NCBI GenBank assembly: GCA_963822215.1
Contig: CAWGGX010000008.1
Coordinates: 558,001-622,000, forward strand
Direction of reading: 5' to 3'
DNA from: Roseiarcus sp963822215
Lineage (GTDB): Bacteria > Pseudomonadota > Alphaproteobacteria > Rhizobiales > Beijerinckiaceae
DNA length: 64,000 nucleotides
In this document: in pieces, positions 19,527 through 28,418 of the stretch
How the letters are laid out: every line of letters begins with the position of its first letter
Numbering within the stretch: the first letter of the stretch is position 1
Notes under the pieces: generated by a model
The model's input: only the letters and a program-made list of their open reading frames with translations
The model's database searches: none
Told to the model about the DNA's origin: nothing
Position numbers and translations under genes: made by a program

Positions 19527-20024
19527 TCAGCTTCGGCTGGCCGTCCATTTGCCGCCGTACTGGAATTCGGGCGCGGCCTTGAGCTGGTCCTTGGTGGCGT
19601 TCATGGCGGCCCGCCAGGTCTTGGCGTTCGAGTCATAGGTGATCGACACGGCAGCCGGATTCACCGCGACATAATGCGTTCCCATGCCCAGGAAGCCGCC
19701 GACGGACAGGATATACCCCTGGACCGTATTGCCGCCGTCGACAACCACATCCTGGATCTTGCCGATGTCGTTGTTTTGCGCGTTGTAGATATCGAGTCCG
19801 ACGACGTTCGAAGTCGGCATGGCCGTGTCTGGGACCGAGATGAAATTGGGTCCCTGGCTCGGCACGTGCGCGGGCGGGTTTGCGACCGGATTGGTCGCGT
19901 CCGGGCCCGGATTGGCCATGGTGTTCGGGGCCGTACTCGTCGTCGCGGGCGAGGCATTCTGAGCCAGAGCCGGCGCAACCGCAATCAGCGGAAGCGCGGC
20001 CGCCGCAAGAAGAAGCTTTCGCAT
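19527..20024 (-). CDS. Secreted PRC-barrel domain protein
   Basis: A 165-residue exported protein. Residues 1-22 form a signal peptide ending in ALAQ. A Pro/Ala/Asn-rich linker follows, then a PRC-barrel from about residue 68: LDIYNAQNNDIGKIQDVVVD, VQGYILSVGGFLG and YVAVNP. PRC-barrels are found in RimM and photosynthetic reaction centre H subunits; secreted alphaproteobacterial forms have no known role. It is divergent from the DUF1328 gene. Confidence 0.85.
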   Translation of the reverse strand: MRKLLLAAAALPLIAVAPALAQNASPATTSTAPNTMANPGPDATNPVANPPAHVPSQGPNFISVPDTAMPTSNVVGLDIYNAQNNDIGKIQDVVVDGGNTVQGYILSVGGFLGMGTHYVAVNPAAVSITYDSNAKTWRAAMNATKDQLKAAPEFQYGGKWTASRS

Positions 20025-20187
20025 GACGTCTACCTTTCATGTTGGCTGCTGTCGCTGAGAAACGCAGCGCGCCCGCCGAGGTTCCCGGCCGTTGCGAGAC
20101 TCCGCTTTCCACGGACTGGAACCCTCCTGACGAATCCGCGTTGACCCGGCGATCCCCTGTTCGCCCGATCAACGCGCGGAGGCAGTC

Positions 20188-20355
20188 ATGTTTGGCTGGG
20201 CGATGACGTTTTTGCTTGTCGCTCTCATTGCTGGCGCGCTCGGCTTCGGCGCCGTCGCCGGAACCGCGTTCGCCGCAGCGAAAATCGTCTTCGTCGTGGC
20301 GCTGCTCGCGTTCCTGGTCTCGGCTTTGGTTGGCTATTCGAGGAGCATGTCTTGA
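20188..20355 (+). CDS. DUF1328 (YtjA-like) small membrane protein
   Basis: A 55-residue protein with two hydrophobic helices. It begins MFGWAMTFLLVALIAG, with the typical GFGAVAGTAFAAAKIVF turn and a second helix ending LVGYSRS. This is the DUF1328/UPF0391 pattern; members are abundant stress-associated inner-membrane peptides. CGGAGG precedes the ATG by seven bases. A strong hairpin follows the stop at 20374. Confidence 0.85.
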   Translation: MFGWAMTFLLVALIAGALGFGAVAGTAFAAAKIVFVVALLAFLVSALVGYSRSMS

Positions 20356-20373
20356 GCGTTGCGGAGCCGGACG

Positions 20374-20399
20374 CCGCGGGCGGCGTCAACCGCCCGCGG
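20374..20399 (+). terminator. GC-rich hairpin after DUF1328 gene
   Basis: A perfect ten-base stem CCGCGGGCGG/CCGCCCGCGG around a six-base loop, starting 18 bases after the stop. No T-run follows, so it may be a weak or Rho-assisted terminator. Confidence 0.5.
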
Positions 20400-20717
20400 C
20401 GGAAGGGCTTTTGGACGGGCGCCTGGGTTCGGCCGGTTCACGCGCCGGGGGACGCTCGCGGAATGCAATTCGGCAGCGCGGCAAAGCGCCGCGGCGTCGA
20501 TTGTCGGGGGCCTCCCGGAGCCCGCTCTTCCCAAGAATCTTGGCAGTTCTTGCGTTCTCAACACGGTGTCATGTCGGCGCCAACGCAAGCGCCTGCGAGG
20601 TCTGCCCTCGAGAGACGGAATTTCCTGCTGCGCGCTGCATTTGACGCAGCGAGGACGTTTGTCGCAAAGTGGATTGCGGACGAGGCGCGAATCGCGCCGA
20701 AATTGCGAGGTGCCCGC
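20400..20717. other. Region without a convincing gene
   Basis: About 320 bases between the DUF1328 hairpin and the DUF2934 gene. An in-frame extension of the following gene runs back to 20352 but is arginine-rich with no family match. I see no RNA or repeat here. Confidence 0.4.
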
Positions 20718-21134
20718 ATGGTTCATCGAAACAAGCGCATTGAGGAGATCGCGTATCTCTTGTGGGAGGAGGCGGGACGACCTGACGGTCAGGACCAGCA
20801 TTTCTGGCATGTCGCGGTCGAGCAGTACCATGCCGAAATCGCGGTGACGGTAGCGGTCCCCGCCAAAGAGCCAGCGGCTGAAGCAAAAGCCCCCGCCAGC
20901 GAGGCGAACTCTGAGACGCCAGCGCCGAAGCGTGCGCCCGTCAAGGCGAAGGCCGTTGCGGCCGAACCGGAGAAGCCCGCGCCCGAACCGAAGTCCGACA
21001 AGGCGAAGGACGACAAGCCGAAATCCGGCAAGGCGAAGGCCAGCAAGGCGAAAGACGAAGCGCCCGTCGTGACCGCTTCGGTAGTCGGAAGCGAGCCGGG
21101 GCCCAAGTCGAAAGGCGGCAAGCGCAAGTCGTAG
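20718..21134 (+). CDS. DUF2934 domain protein with Lys/Ala/Pro-rich tail
   Basis: A 138-residue protein. Residues 1-42 are the DUF2934 helix-turn segment (RIEEIAYLLWEEAGRPDGQDQHFW). It is followed by a long Lys/Ala/Pro/Glu-rich tail ending GGKRKS that resembles histone-H1-like or nucleic-acid-binding tails. The ATG at 20718 gives the family start. DUF2934 has no known function. Confidence 0.75.
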   Translation: MVHRNKRIEEIAYLLWEEAGRPDGQDQHFWHVAVEQYHAEIAVTVAVPAKEPAAEAKAPASEANSETPAPKRAPVKAKAVAAEPEKPAPEPKSDKAKDDKPKSGKAKASKAKDEAPVVTASVVGSEPGPKSKGGKRKS

Positions 21135-21609
21135 CACCGAGACGACCGGCGACTGACGCCGCGTCGGGCGGAGAGTCGTTCGACGGAACGCTTCGGGGCC
21201 GTGGGGCTACTGAGCTGTCCCGGTATGGCGGCGATTTGCGCCGCCACGGGACCGCTTGTCTCGCCGATCTCGCAAATCGTCGACGAGAAAACGTACGCGC
21301 TGCTTGCCTGCGCGAATCCGTGCGGGGTCGCGTGGCGACCTTTCGGCCGCCATCTCCGCGACGCCGCGCCGATCGCCAACGTCCAGCCGCGAGCGGCAGT
21401 CGGTCGGGATGGGTCAGCGCGATAGGATGTGTGGGCTTCGTGTCGGGTGCCCCTCATGGGGGGCGGACCAACTTCCCCCTTCCCGTCGTCCTCCGGCCGG
21501 ATTACGAACGCGGCTGGCCGTGCCCTCGGCGGGGCCCTGCTGGACGTCGAGCCGCCGTCGTCTGGGCTGAGAGCCGGGCGCGCGGCAACCCACGAAAGGA
21601 TCCTCGCGC
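21135..21609. other. Intergenic region, nothing recognised
   Basis: About 475 bases. Only arginine-rich shadow frames are open. No tRNA, repeat family or riboswitch was seen. Confidence 0.4.
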
Positions 21610-21861
21610 ATGCGCTTCCTCATGTTCGTCGCCGCGACCTTCCTCCTTGGTCCCGCCGCCGCGCGCGCCGCCGAAACCTACGAGGTCGATCGATGGCCGG
21701 CCGATATCGACACGATCCCCTGCAGCGCCTGGGAGCACTACCCGGACGGGACCTGGGCCCTGAACGGCTACGTGAAGATCGGCTTCTCGGTGGTAGAGCA
21801 CGTCGGCTTCAAAGGCGACAGCAGCGCCCGCCTGCTCGACAAGAAGTGCGGCAAGAAGTAG
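21610..21861 (+). CDS. Small secreted protein of unknown function
   Basis: An 83-residue protein with a signal peptide (residues 1-20, cleaved after ARA) and a mature part with two cysteines (about residues 38 and 80) that could form a disulfide. GAAAGGA precedes the ATG. The motif DTIPCSAWEHYPDGTWALNG suggests a small periplasmic domain. No family recognised. Confidence 0.6.
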   Translation: MRFLMFVAATFLLGPAAARAAETYEVDRWPADIDTIPCSAWEHYPDGTWALNGYVKIGFSVVEHVGFKGDSSARLLDKKCGKK

Positions 21862-21957
21862 CCGCACGCGCTGGAAGCGCGCGCCGGGGCCGGACGCCTC
21901 GGCGAGCCGCGGGTTCAGGGGTCGCATTCCCGGCGACCTTCGCTGCAAAGGGCCGTC

Positions 21958-22833
21958 ATGGCGGAAGGGCGGAAGATCGCCGCGATCCTCGTCGCCGATA
22001 TCGTCGGCTACAGTCGGCTGACCGGGGTCGACGAGGAGGGGACGATTGCGCGGCTGCGCGCCTTGCGCGAAGGCCTGTTCAACCCGACGATCGACGCCCA
22101 TGGCGGCCGCGTGGTCAAACGGACCGGCGACGGCGTCATCGTGGAGTTCCGCAGCGTGGTCGAAGCGGTGCGCTGCGCGCTCGACGTCACGAACGGCCTC
22201 GCCCAGCGGAATGCTGACGCGCCCGCCGACCGGCGCATCGAGGTCCGCACCGGCGTTCATCTCGGCGACGTGATCGAGGAGGCCGACGGCGACTTGATGG
22301 GCGACGGGGTGAACATCGCGGCGCGGCTAGAGGGGATCGCCGCGCCCGGCGGGATCTGCCTGTCGGAGGACGCCTGGCGGCAGGTGCGCGACAAGCTTCC
22401 CGATGCGTTCGTCGATCTCGGCGAGCGGCAGCTCAAGAATATTTCCCGTCCGATGAGAGTGTACGCGCTCGGCGACGCAGACGGCGCGGCTCCCGCCGCA
22501 GCGCCGCCCTCCGCCGTCGTCCTCGATCCGTCCACCCCGCCGCCTCCGGCTGCGCGACACGTCCTGACGGCCGCCGCCGGGGTCCTCGAAAACGTCGGCC
22601 GGCTCGTCGCGGCCTACGCGGACCGCGCCGTGACGGCTCGCAGCGGCGCGCCCCTCGTCGACCCGCCCGACCGCGACGCCGCGCGCCGCATGCGGAAAAC
22701 GCGCGACCGGACATACAGGCGCACGATCATCGCCGCTGCGATCCTGGTCCTTCTTGCCGCGCGCGCATGCCATGGACCGCAGATCGCCAGCCCGCCCCAT
22801 GCCGAGCGGTCGCATGCCGGCGACGTTCGATAG
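21958..22833 (+). CDS. Class III adenylate/guanylate cyclase
   Basis: A 291-residue protein with an N-terminal class III cyclase domain (residues 1-170). The first metal Asp is in ILVADIVGYSRL, the second in GGRVVKRTGDGVIVEF, and the transition-state Asn and Arg are in GDGVNIAARLE, so catalysis looks possible. A Pro/Ala linker follows, then one C-terminal hydrophobic helix (IIAAAILVLLAARAC), which would tether the enzyme with the catalytic domain in the cytoplasm. The next gene is a close paralogue, indicating tandem duplication. Confidence 0.88.
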   Translation: MAEGRKIAAILVADIVGYSRLTGVDEEGTIARLRALREGLFNPTIDAHGGRVVKRTGDGVIVEFRSVVEAVRCALDVTNGLAQRNADAPADRRIEVRTGVHLGDVIEEADGDLMGDGVNIAARLEGIAAPGGICLSEDAWRQVRDKLPDAFVDLGERQLKNISRPMRVYALGDADGAAPAAAPPSAVVLDPSTPPPPAARHVLTAAAGVLENVGRLVAAYADRAVTARSGAPLVDPPDRDAARRMRKTRDRTYRRTIIAAAILVLLAARACHGPQIASPPHAERSHAGDVR

Positions 22834-22867
22834 TGCAATCACGCTTGGCCACGCCGTCCGCTCCGGT

Positions 22868-22881
22868 TTGATCTGGATCAG
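22868..22881 (+). promoter_or_regulatory. FNR/FixK-type anaerobox
   Basis: TTGATCTGGATCAG matches the Fnr/FixK/Anr consensus TTGAT-N4-ATCAA at nine of ten specified bases. It lies 60 bases before the GTG of the second cyclase, a position suited to activation under low oxygen. Pattern match only. Confidence 0.55.
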
Positions 22882-22941
22882 CCTCAGCGAGCCGATGCGG
22901 ATATATTCTGCTACGAGGACAAATGCGCCTGGGGCGACGTC

Positions 22942-23853
22942 GTGACTGAGGGACGGAAAATCGCGGCGATTCTGGTCGCCGATATCGTGGGCTACAGCCG
23001 GCTGATGGGCGCCGAGGAGGAGGCGACGCTTGCGCGCCTGCGCGCCTTAAGCAACGAGGTCTTCCGTCCGGCGATCGAGGCCCACGGCGGGCGCGTCGTC
23101 AGTCGCGCTGGGGACGGCGCCGTCGTCGAGTTTCGCAGCGTGGTCGAGGCGGTGCGCTGTGCAATCGACATCACGAAAGATCTCGCCGAGCGCAACGCGC
23201 CGCTGCCTCTCGACCGGCGGATCGAGATCCGCACGGGCATCCATCTCGGCGACGTCATCGAGACGCAGGATGGCGACCTGTTCGGCGACGCCGTGAACAT
23301 CGCGGCGCGCCTGGAAAGCATTTGCGCCCCCGGCGGAATCTGTCTTTCCGAGGACGCCTGGCGGCAAGTGCGCGACAAAACGCCGGAGACCTTCGTCGAT
23401 CTCGGCGAATAGGAGCTCAAGAACATCGTCCGGCCGATGCGGATTTATGCGCTGAGCCGCAGCGGGAGCGAAACGCCGGCGCGTCCGGCGGTGGTCGACC
23501 AACCGGCGGGACTTATGCGGACGGCGCGCACAATTCCGGCGGCGGCGATCGGCGTGATCGAGAGCGTCGCCCGGCTCACCGACGGCCTCGCAAGTCCACC
23601 CGACGCGTCGGGCGACCCGGCGAAACGGCTTTCCCACGCTCGCAAGCATCCTGGCCTTGCGAAAGCGGTCGGAATTCTCGAAACGGTCGAGCGCATCGTC
23701 GACGTGGTGACCGATCGGACGGCCGGGCGGGATGCGAACGCCGCCCTTCCTCGTCAGACTGCGCCGGGCGCCGAAACCTCAGGTGGGGAGACCGCCCCTG
23801 GGGTCCGCCGTCGGCGGAATTCGCGCGGCCGCGGCGATAGCTCCGCATCGTGA
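22942..23853 (+). pseudogene. Second class III cyclase, interrupted by in-frame amber codon
   Basis: The frame opens at a GTG and gives a complete cyclase domain closely similar to the preceding gene (ILVADIVGYSRLMG, RAGDGAVVEF, FGDAVNIAARLES). It stops at TAG at 23410-23412, where the paralogue has Arg (ERQLKN versus E-stop-ELKN). The same frame then continues uninterrupted for 147 codons to 23853, with two similar segments, AIGVIESVARLTD and AVGILETVERIVDVV. Either a nonsense mutation shortened the protein to 156 residues, leaving most of the catalytic domain, or the stop is read through. An FNR-like box lies upstream. Confidence 0.75.
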
Positions 23854-24008
23854 CGCCCCGCCAGGCATGAGCGGGCGCCCGAAGCCTTTCCGCCGCCAAT
23901 GCGCTCGACGGCGGGGTCACCGACCGGATGCTGCCTGCGTGATGCGCCGCGCTTCGGGTGCGCGTCCATCTCCGGCAGCATGGCGAGCGAGCGCGGCCGT
24001 GGCCTCTG

Positions 24009-24686
24009 CTAGGCCGTCACTCCGCTGACGATCGTCTCGATCACCTGCCGCTTGGCCCGATCGAAAGCGGCGTCGTCGAGCGGGCGGCCGCCGTTCAGCG
24101 TCGCCATCTCGTGTGCGGCGTTGGCGTATTGCTGGGTCGTCGCCCAGATCATGTAGAATAGCACCTTGGGCTCGATCGGCTTCAGCCGGCCGGCGGCGAT
24201 CCACCGCCGGACGGCCTTTTCGCGCGAGGCGACCCAGTCGGTGAGCGTGGTGTCGAGGAAATCCTGGATCATCGGCGCGCCGCGCATGATCTCGGCCGAC
24301 CAGATGCGCGAGGCGAGCGGCATGGCGCGGGCGAGGTCCATCTTCGCGCCGATATAGGCGGCGAGCGCCTCGCCCGGGTCGTCGCTGGCGTCGAAAGGAG
24401 CGGCGGCGGCGAGCCAGGCGTTCAGCACCCGCTCGACCACAGCGCGGTAAAGCCCCTCCTTGGTGGCGAAGTAATAGTGCAAGTTGGCCTTCGGCACGCC
24501 GGCGCGCCGGGCGATCGCGGCCGTCGTGGCGCCGGAGTAACCCTGCTCGGCGAAGACCCGCTCGGCCGCTTCGAGCAGCGCCCGTTCGTTTTCCTCGCGG
24601 ACAGCCGGCCGCGGCTTGCGCGCGGCCGGCTGTCCGTCACCCCCGGTTTCCGGTCTGCCGTCGCGAGTGCGAAAAAGATGATCCAT
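24009..24686 (-). CDS. rutR: TetR-family pyrimidine regulator RutR
   Basis: A 225-residue repressor. The N-terminal HTH (ATTAAIARRAGVPKANLHYY, then FATKEGLYRAVV) and the RutR-like ligand domain (PLASRIWSAEIMRGAPMIQDFL, IWATTQQYANAA) match RutR, which releases DNA on binding uracil or thymine. The gene is divergent from beta-ureidopropionase. A RutR operator lies in the 96-base gap, so it probably controls both itself and the degradation operon. The start MDHLFRTRDG is the most reasonable; the upstream open frame is antisense to pydC. Confidence 0.9.
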   Translation of the reverse strand: MDHLFRTRDGRPETGGDGQPAARKPRPAVREENERALLEAAERVFAEQGYSGATTAAIARRAGVPKANLHYYFATKEGLYRAVVERVLNAWLAAAAPFDASDDPGEALAAYIGAKMDLARAMPLASRIWSAEIMRGAPMIQDFLDTTLTDWVASREKAVRRWIAAGRLKPIEPKVLFYMIWATTQQYANAAHEMATLNGGRPLDDAAFDRAKRQVIETIVSGVTA

Positions 24687-24727
24687 GGGCGCCGTTTTGT
24701 TGAGCGTTTCGCCTAAGTGTAAGTCAT

Positions 24728-24743
24728 TTGACCATTTGGTCAA
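24728..24743. promoter_or_regulatory. RutR operator
   Basis: TTGACCATTTGGTCAA matches the E. coli RutR consensus TTGACCA-N2-TGGTCAA exactly. It lies in the divergent gap, 41 bases from the rutR start and 39 from the beta-ureidopropionase start, suited to controlling both. Confidence 0.85.
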
Positions 24744-24782
24744 ACTTATACTAGTCTTTGTCAATTCCAAATGGAGCTGACG

Positions 24783-26030
24783 ATGTCCGATCTGTCCAAT
24801 GTTCGCGTCAATGGAGCCCGCCTCTGGGACTCGCTGATGGAGATGGGAAAGATCGGCGGAACGCCCAAGGGCGGCTGCAAGCGCCTGACGCTCACCGACG
24901 TCGACAAACAGGGCCGCGAGCTGTTCAGGCGGTGGTGCGAGGCGGCGGGCTGCACGGTCACGATCGACGAGATGGGCAACATGTTCGGGCGTCGGGCCGG
25001 CGAGGACGACAGTCTGCCGCCGGTCATTCTCGGCAGCCACCTCGACACCCAGCCGACCGGCGGCAAGTTCGACGGCGTGCTCGGCGTGCTTGGCGCGCTC
25101 GAGGTCGTGCGATCGCTGAACGACCTCAAGATCAAGACCCGCCATCCGATCGAGGTCGCCAACTGGACCAACGAGGAAGGATCGCGTTTCGCCCCGGCGA
25201 TGGTGTCGTCGGGCGTGTTCGCCGGCGTCTTCACCAAGGAATTCGCCTATTCGCGGGTCGATCAGGAGGGCAAACTCCTCGGCGAAGAGCTTGAGCGCAT
25301 TGGCTTCAAGGGCGAGGCGCCGGTCGGCGGCCGTCCGGTCCACGCCTATTTCGAGCTGCACATCGAGCAGGGCCCGATCCTCGAGGCCGAGGGCTACGAC
25401 GTTGGTATCGTCACCCACGGCCAGGGCCAGCGCTGGTACGAGATTCGCTTGACCGGCTACGAGAGCCACGCCGGCTGCACACCGATGCCGATGCGCAAGG
25501 ACGCGCTGCTCGGCGCCGCCCGGATCGTCGAGCTTGTGAATAAGATCGGCGTTTCCAAAGCGCCTCTGGGGATGTCGACAGTCGGAATGCTCAACCCCTA
25601 CCCCAACTCCCGCAACGTGATCCCCGGCTCGGCGTTCATGACTGCGGAGTTCCGCCACCCGATCGGCGAGACGCTCGACGCGATGGATGCCGAGTTCCGC
25701 AAGGGCGTCGAGGAGATCACGAAGGCCTGCGGCCTGACCTACGACCTCAAAGAGGTGTTCTACTACGAGCCTGTCCCGTTCGACCCGGCCTGCGTCGAGG
25801 CAGTGCGGCGCGGGGCCGAACGGTTCGGCTACAGCCATCGCGACATCGTCGCGGGAGCCGGTCACGACGCCTGCTACATGGCGCGGATCACCCCGACCTC
25901 GATGGTCTTCACCCCCTGCGTCGATGGCGTGAGCCACAACGAGCTCGAAGACATCAAGCCGGATTGGGCGACATACGGCGCCAACGTGCTCATGCATGCG
26001 GCGCTCGAAAAGGCCGAGATCGCGCCCTGA
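24783..26030 (+). CDS. pydC: Beta-ureidopropionase / N-carbamoyl amidohydrolase (M20 family)
   Basis: A 415-residue zinc amidohydrolase that cleaves N-carbamoyl-beta-alanine, the last step of reductive pyrimidine breakdown. Metal-binding segments are GSHLDTQPTGGKFDG, NEEGSRFAP and FELHIEQGPILE, and GAGHDACYM is the C-terminal ligand region. The lid-domain signature GYESHAGCTPMP is present. I prefer the ATG at 24783, with GGAG eight bases upstream; one at 24771 is also in frame. Downstream dihydropyrimidinase and upstream rutR fix the pathway; allantoate amidohydrolase is the main alternative name. Confidence 0.92.
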   Translation: MSDLSNVRVNGARLWDSLMEMGKIGGTPKGGCKRLTLTDVDKQGRELFRRWCEAAGCTVTIDEMGNMFGRRAGEDDSLPPVILGSHLDTQPTGGKFDGVLGVLGALEVVRSLNDLKIKTRHPIEVANWTNEEGSRFAPAMVSSGVFAGVFTKEFAYSRVDQEGKLLGEELERIGFKGEAPVGGRPVHAYFELHIEQGPILEAEGYDVGIVTHGQGQRWYEIRLTGYESHAGCTPMPMRKDALLGAARIVELVNKIGVSKAPLGMSTVGMLNPYPNSRNVIPGSAFMTAEFRHPIGETLDAMDAEFRKGVEEITKACGLTYDLKEVFYYEPVPFDPACVEAVRRGAERFGYSHRDIVAGAGHDACYMARITPTSMVFTPCVDGVSHNELEDIKPDWATYGANVLMHAALEKAEIAP

Positions 26031-26076
26031 CCAGCATTCACCGCGCTTAGGCCGCGGAGCCGAACGGAGAAAACCC

Positions 26077-27504
26077 ATGTCGATCGTCATCAAAGGTGGA
26101 ACGGTGGTCAACGCCGACCGCAGCGCCAAAGCCGACGTCAAGGTCGAAGGCGAGACCATCGTCGAAATCGGCGACAACCTGAGCGGCGACAGCACGCTCG
26201 ACGCCGGCGAGTGCTACATCCTGCCGGGCGGCGTCGATCCGCACACCCATCTCGACATGCCTTTCATGGGCTCGAACTCGGCCGACAACTTCGAGAGCGG
26301 CTCGAAGGCCGGCGTGTCGGGCGGCACGACGATGGTGGTCGATTTCTGCATCCCGAACCGCAACCAGCCGCTGATGGAGGCCCTGGCCGACTGGAACGAG
26401 CGCTCCAAGAACGCCGTCGCCGATTATTCGTACCATATGGCGATCACCTACTGGAACGATCAGGTTCGCGAGGACATGGCCAAGGTGGTCAAGGCGGGCG
26501 TGACGACCTTCAAGCATTTCATGGCCTACAAGGGCTCGCTGATGGTCAACGACGAGGAGATGTTCGCCTCGTTCTCGCGCTGCGCCGAGCTCGGCGCCAT
26601 GCCGCTCGTCCACGCCGAGAACGGCGACCTCGTCGCCGCCCTGCAACGCTACTACCTCTCCAAGGGAATCACGGGACCGGAGGGCCACGCCCTGTCGCGG
26701 CCGCCGGACGTCGAGGGCGAGGCGACCAACCGCGCCATCATGCTCGCCGACCAGGCCGGCGTGCCGATCTACATCGTCCACACCTCCTGCATTCAGGCGC
26801 ATGAAGCGGTTGCGCGGGCCCGTGCGCTCGGCAAGCGCGTCTACGGCGAGCCCTTGATCCAGCATCTCGTGCTCGACGAGAGCGAATATTACAATTCGGA
26901 CTGGAAGCACGCGGCGCGCCGCGTCATGTCGCCGCCTTTCCGCGACAAGCTCAATCAGGACGATCTGTGGAACGGCCTGCGCGCCGGCTCGCTTCAGGTG
27001 GTCGCAACCGACCACTGCGCCTTCACCACCAAGCAGAAGGAGCTCGGTTTCGGCGACTTCACCAAGATCCCGAACGGCACCGGCGGTCTCGAGGACCGCA
27101 TGCCGGTCTTGTGGACCTACGGCGTCGAAACCGGACGGTTGACCCCGAACGAATTCGTCGCCGTGACCTCGACCAACAGCGCCAAGATCCTCAACATGTA
27201 TCCGCGCAAGGGCCTGATCGCCCCCGGCGCCGACGCCGACATCGCCGTCTGGGACCCGAAGGCCAACAAAACGATCTCGGCCAAGACCCAGCAATCGGTG
27301 ATCGACTACAACGTGTTCGAAGGCGTGAAGGTCACCGGGCTGCCGCGCTACACGCTCTCGCGCGGCGAGGTCGTGTTCCGCGACGGCCGGGTGCAGGCCG
27401 AAATCGGCCGCGGCCGGTTCATCGGCCGCCAGCCCTTCCCGGCCGACGCCCGCGCCCTCAAGCGGTACAAGGAGTTCACCGCTCCCCGCGCGGTGGCGCG
27501 CTAA
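26077..27504 (+). CDS. hydA: Dihydropyrimidinase
   Basis: A 475-residue cyclic amidohydrolase that opens dihydrouracil and dihydrothymine to carbamoyl-beta-amino acids. Zinc ligands are in GVDPHTHLDMPF; the carboxylated lysine lies in TTFKHFMAYKGSLM; HAENGD, HTSC and the catalytic Asp in VATDHCAF follow in order. ACGGAGAAAA precedes the ATG. It follows pydC by 46 bases in the RutR-controlled operon. Confidence 0.95.
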   Translation: MSIVIKGGTVVNADRSAKADVKVEGETIVEIGDNLSGDSTLDAGECYILPGGVDPHTHLDMPFMGSNSADNFESGSKAGVSGGTTMVVDFCIPNRNQPLMEALADWNERSKNAVADYSYHMAITYWNDQVREDMAKVVKAGVTTFKHFMAYKGSLMVNDEEMFASFSRCAELGAMPLVHAENGDLVAALQRYYLSKGITGPEGHALSRPPDVEGEATNRAIMLADQAGVPIYIVHTSCIQAHEAVARARALGKRVYGEPLIQHLVLDESEYYNSDWKHAARRVMSPPFRDKLNQDDLWNGLRAGSLQVVATDHCAFTTKQKELGFGDFTKIPNGTGGLEDRMPVLWTYGVETGRLTPNEFVAVTSTNSAKILNMYPRKGLIAPGADADIAVWDPKANKTISAKTQQSVIDYNVFEGVKVTGLPRYTLSRGEVVFRDGRVQAEIGRGRFIGRQPFPADARALKRYKEFTAPRAVAR

Positions 27505-27517
27505 AGGATCGCCAGCG

Positions 27518-28354
27518 ATGGAGACGGCGTCGATCCCCGGGACCGCCGCTGCCGGCGTCAAATCGACGCGGGCGCCGGAGCCTGCGATCGAGGTCAGCGA
27601 CGTGTCGCTGCGCTTCGAGACGCGCGACGGGCCGGTCGAGGCGCTGAGCCATGTCAGCCTGAAGGTGGCGCGCGGCGAGTTCGTCTCCTTCATTGGCCCT
27701 TCGGGCTGCGGCAAAACGACGCTGTTGCGCGCGGTCGCCGACCTCGAGACTCCGACCGAGGGCGACATCCGGGTCGACGGCATGAGCGCCGAGGACGCGC
27801 GCCTAAAGCGGGCCTACGGCTATGTCTTCCAGGCGCCCGCGCTCTACCCGTGGCGGACGGTGGCGGGCAACATCGCCCTGCCGCTCGAGATCATGGGCTT
27901 CTCCAAGGCCGAACGCGCCGAGCGGGTCGAGAAGGGCCTGAGGCTCGTCAACCTCGACGGCTTCGGCGCGAAGTTTCCGTGGCAATTGTCGGGCGGCATG
28001 CAGCAGCGCGCCTCGATCGCCCGCGCCCTGTCGTTCGACCCCGACATTTTGCTGATGGACGAGCCGTTCGGGGCGCTCGACGAGATCGTGCGCGACATGC
28101 TGAACCAGCAACTCCTGCAGCTGTGGGAAGTGACCGGAAAGACGGTGCTGTTCGTTACCCATTCGATTCCCGAGGCGGTGTTTCTGTCGACCCACATCGT
28201 CGTCATGTCGCCGCGTCCCGGGCGGATTACCGACATCATCGAATGCAACTTTCCCCGCGACCGGCAGCTGGAGATGCGCGAGACGCCCGAGTTCCTGGCG
28301 GTCGCGAACCGCGTCCGGCTCGGCCTGCGCGCGGGACATTCCTATGACGGGTAG
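27518..28354 (+). CDS. ABC transporter ATP-binding protein (NitT/TauT type)
   Basis: A 278-residue ATPase: Walker A GPSGCGKTT, Q-loop VFQAPALYPWRTV, signature LSGGMQQRASIARAL and Walker B LLMDEPFGALDE. It is closest in style to SsuB/TauB/ThiZ. It starts 13 bases after dihydropyrimidinase, so it is in the same operon. With the two permeases and the binding protein downstream it should import a pyrimidine or precursor for the degradation enzymes. Confidence 0.93.
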   Translation: METASIPGTAAAGVKSTRAPEPAIEVSDVSLRFETRDGPVEALSHVSLKVARGEFVSFIGPSGCGKTTLLRAVADLETPTEGDIRVDGMSAEDARLKRAYGYVFQAPALYPWRTVAGNIALPLEIMGFSKAERAERVEKGLRLVNLDGFGAKFPWQLSGGMQQRASIARALSFDPDILLMDEPFGALDEIVRDMLNQQLLQLWEVTGKTVLFVTHSIPEAVFLSTHIVVMSPRPGRITDIIECNFPRDRQLEMRETPEFLAVANRVRLGLRAGHSYDG

Positions 28355-28418
28355 GTTTCCGCTCGCCGAGGCCGCTTCCATCCTCCTGCTCCGTAGAGAG
28401 GGGAAAGGATACGCGCCC

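Noticed and set aside
24687..26195. Long upstream extension of the rutR frame (728 codons in all)
   Set aside because: The extension is antisense to beta-ureidopropionase and crosses the RutR operator; the regulator begins at MDHLFRT.
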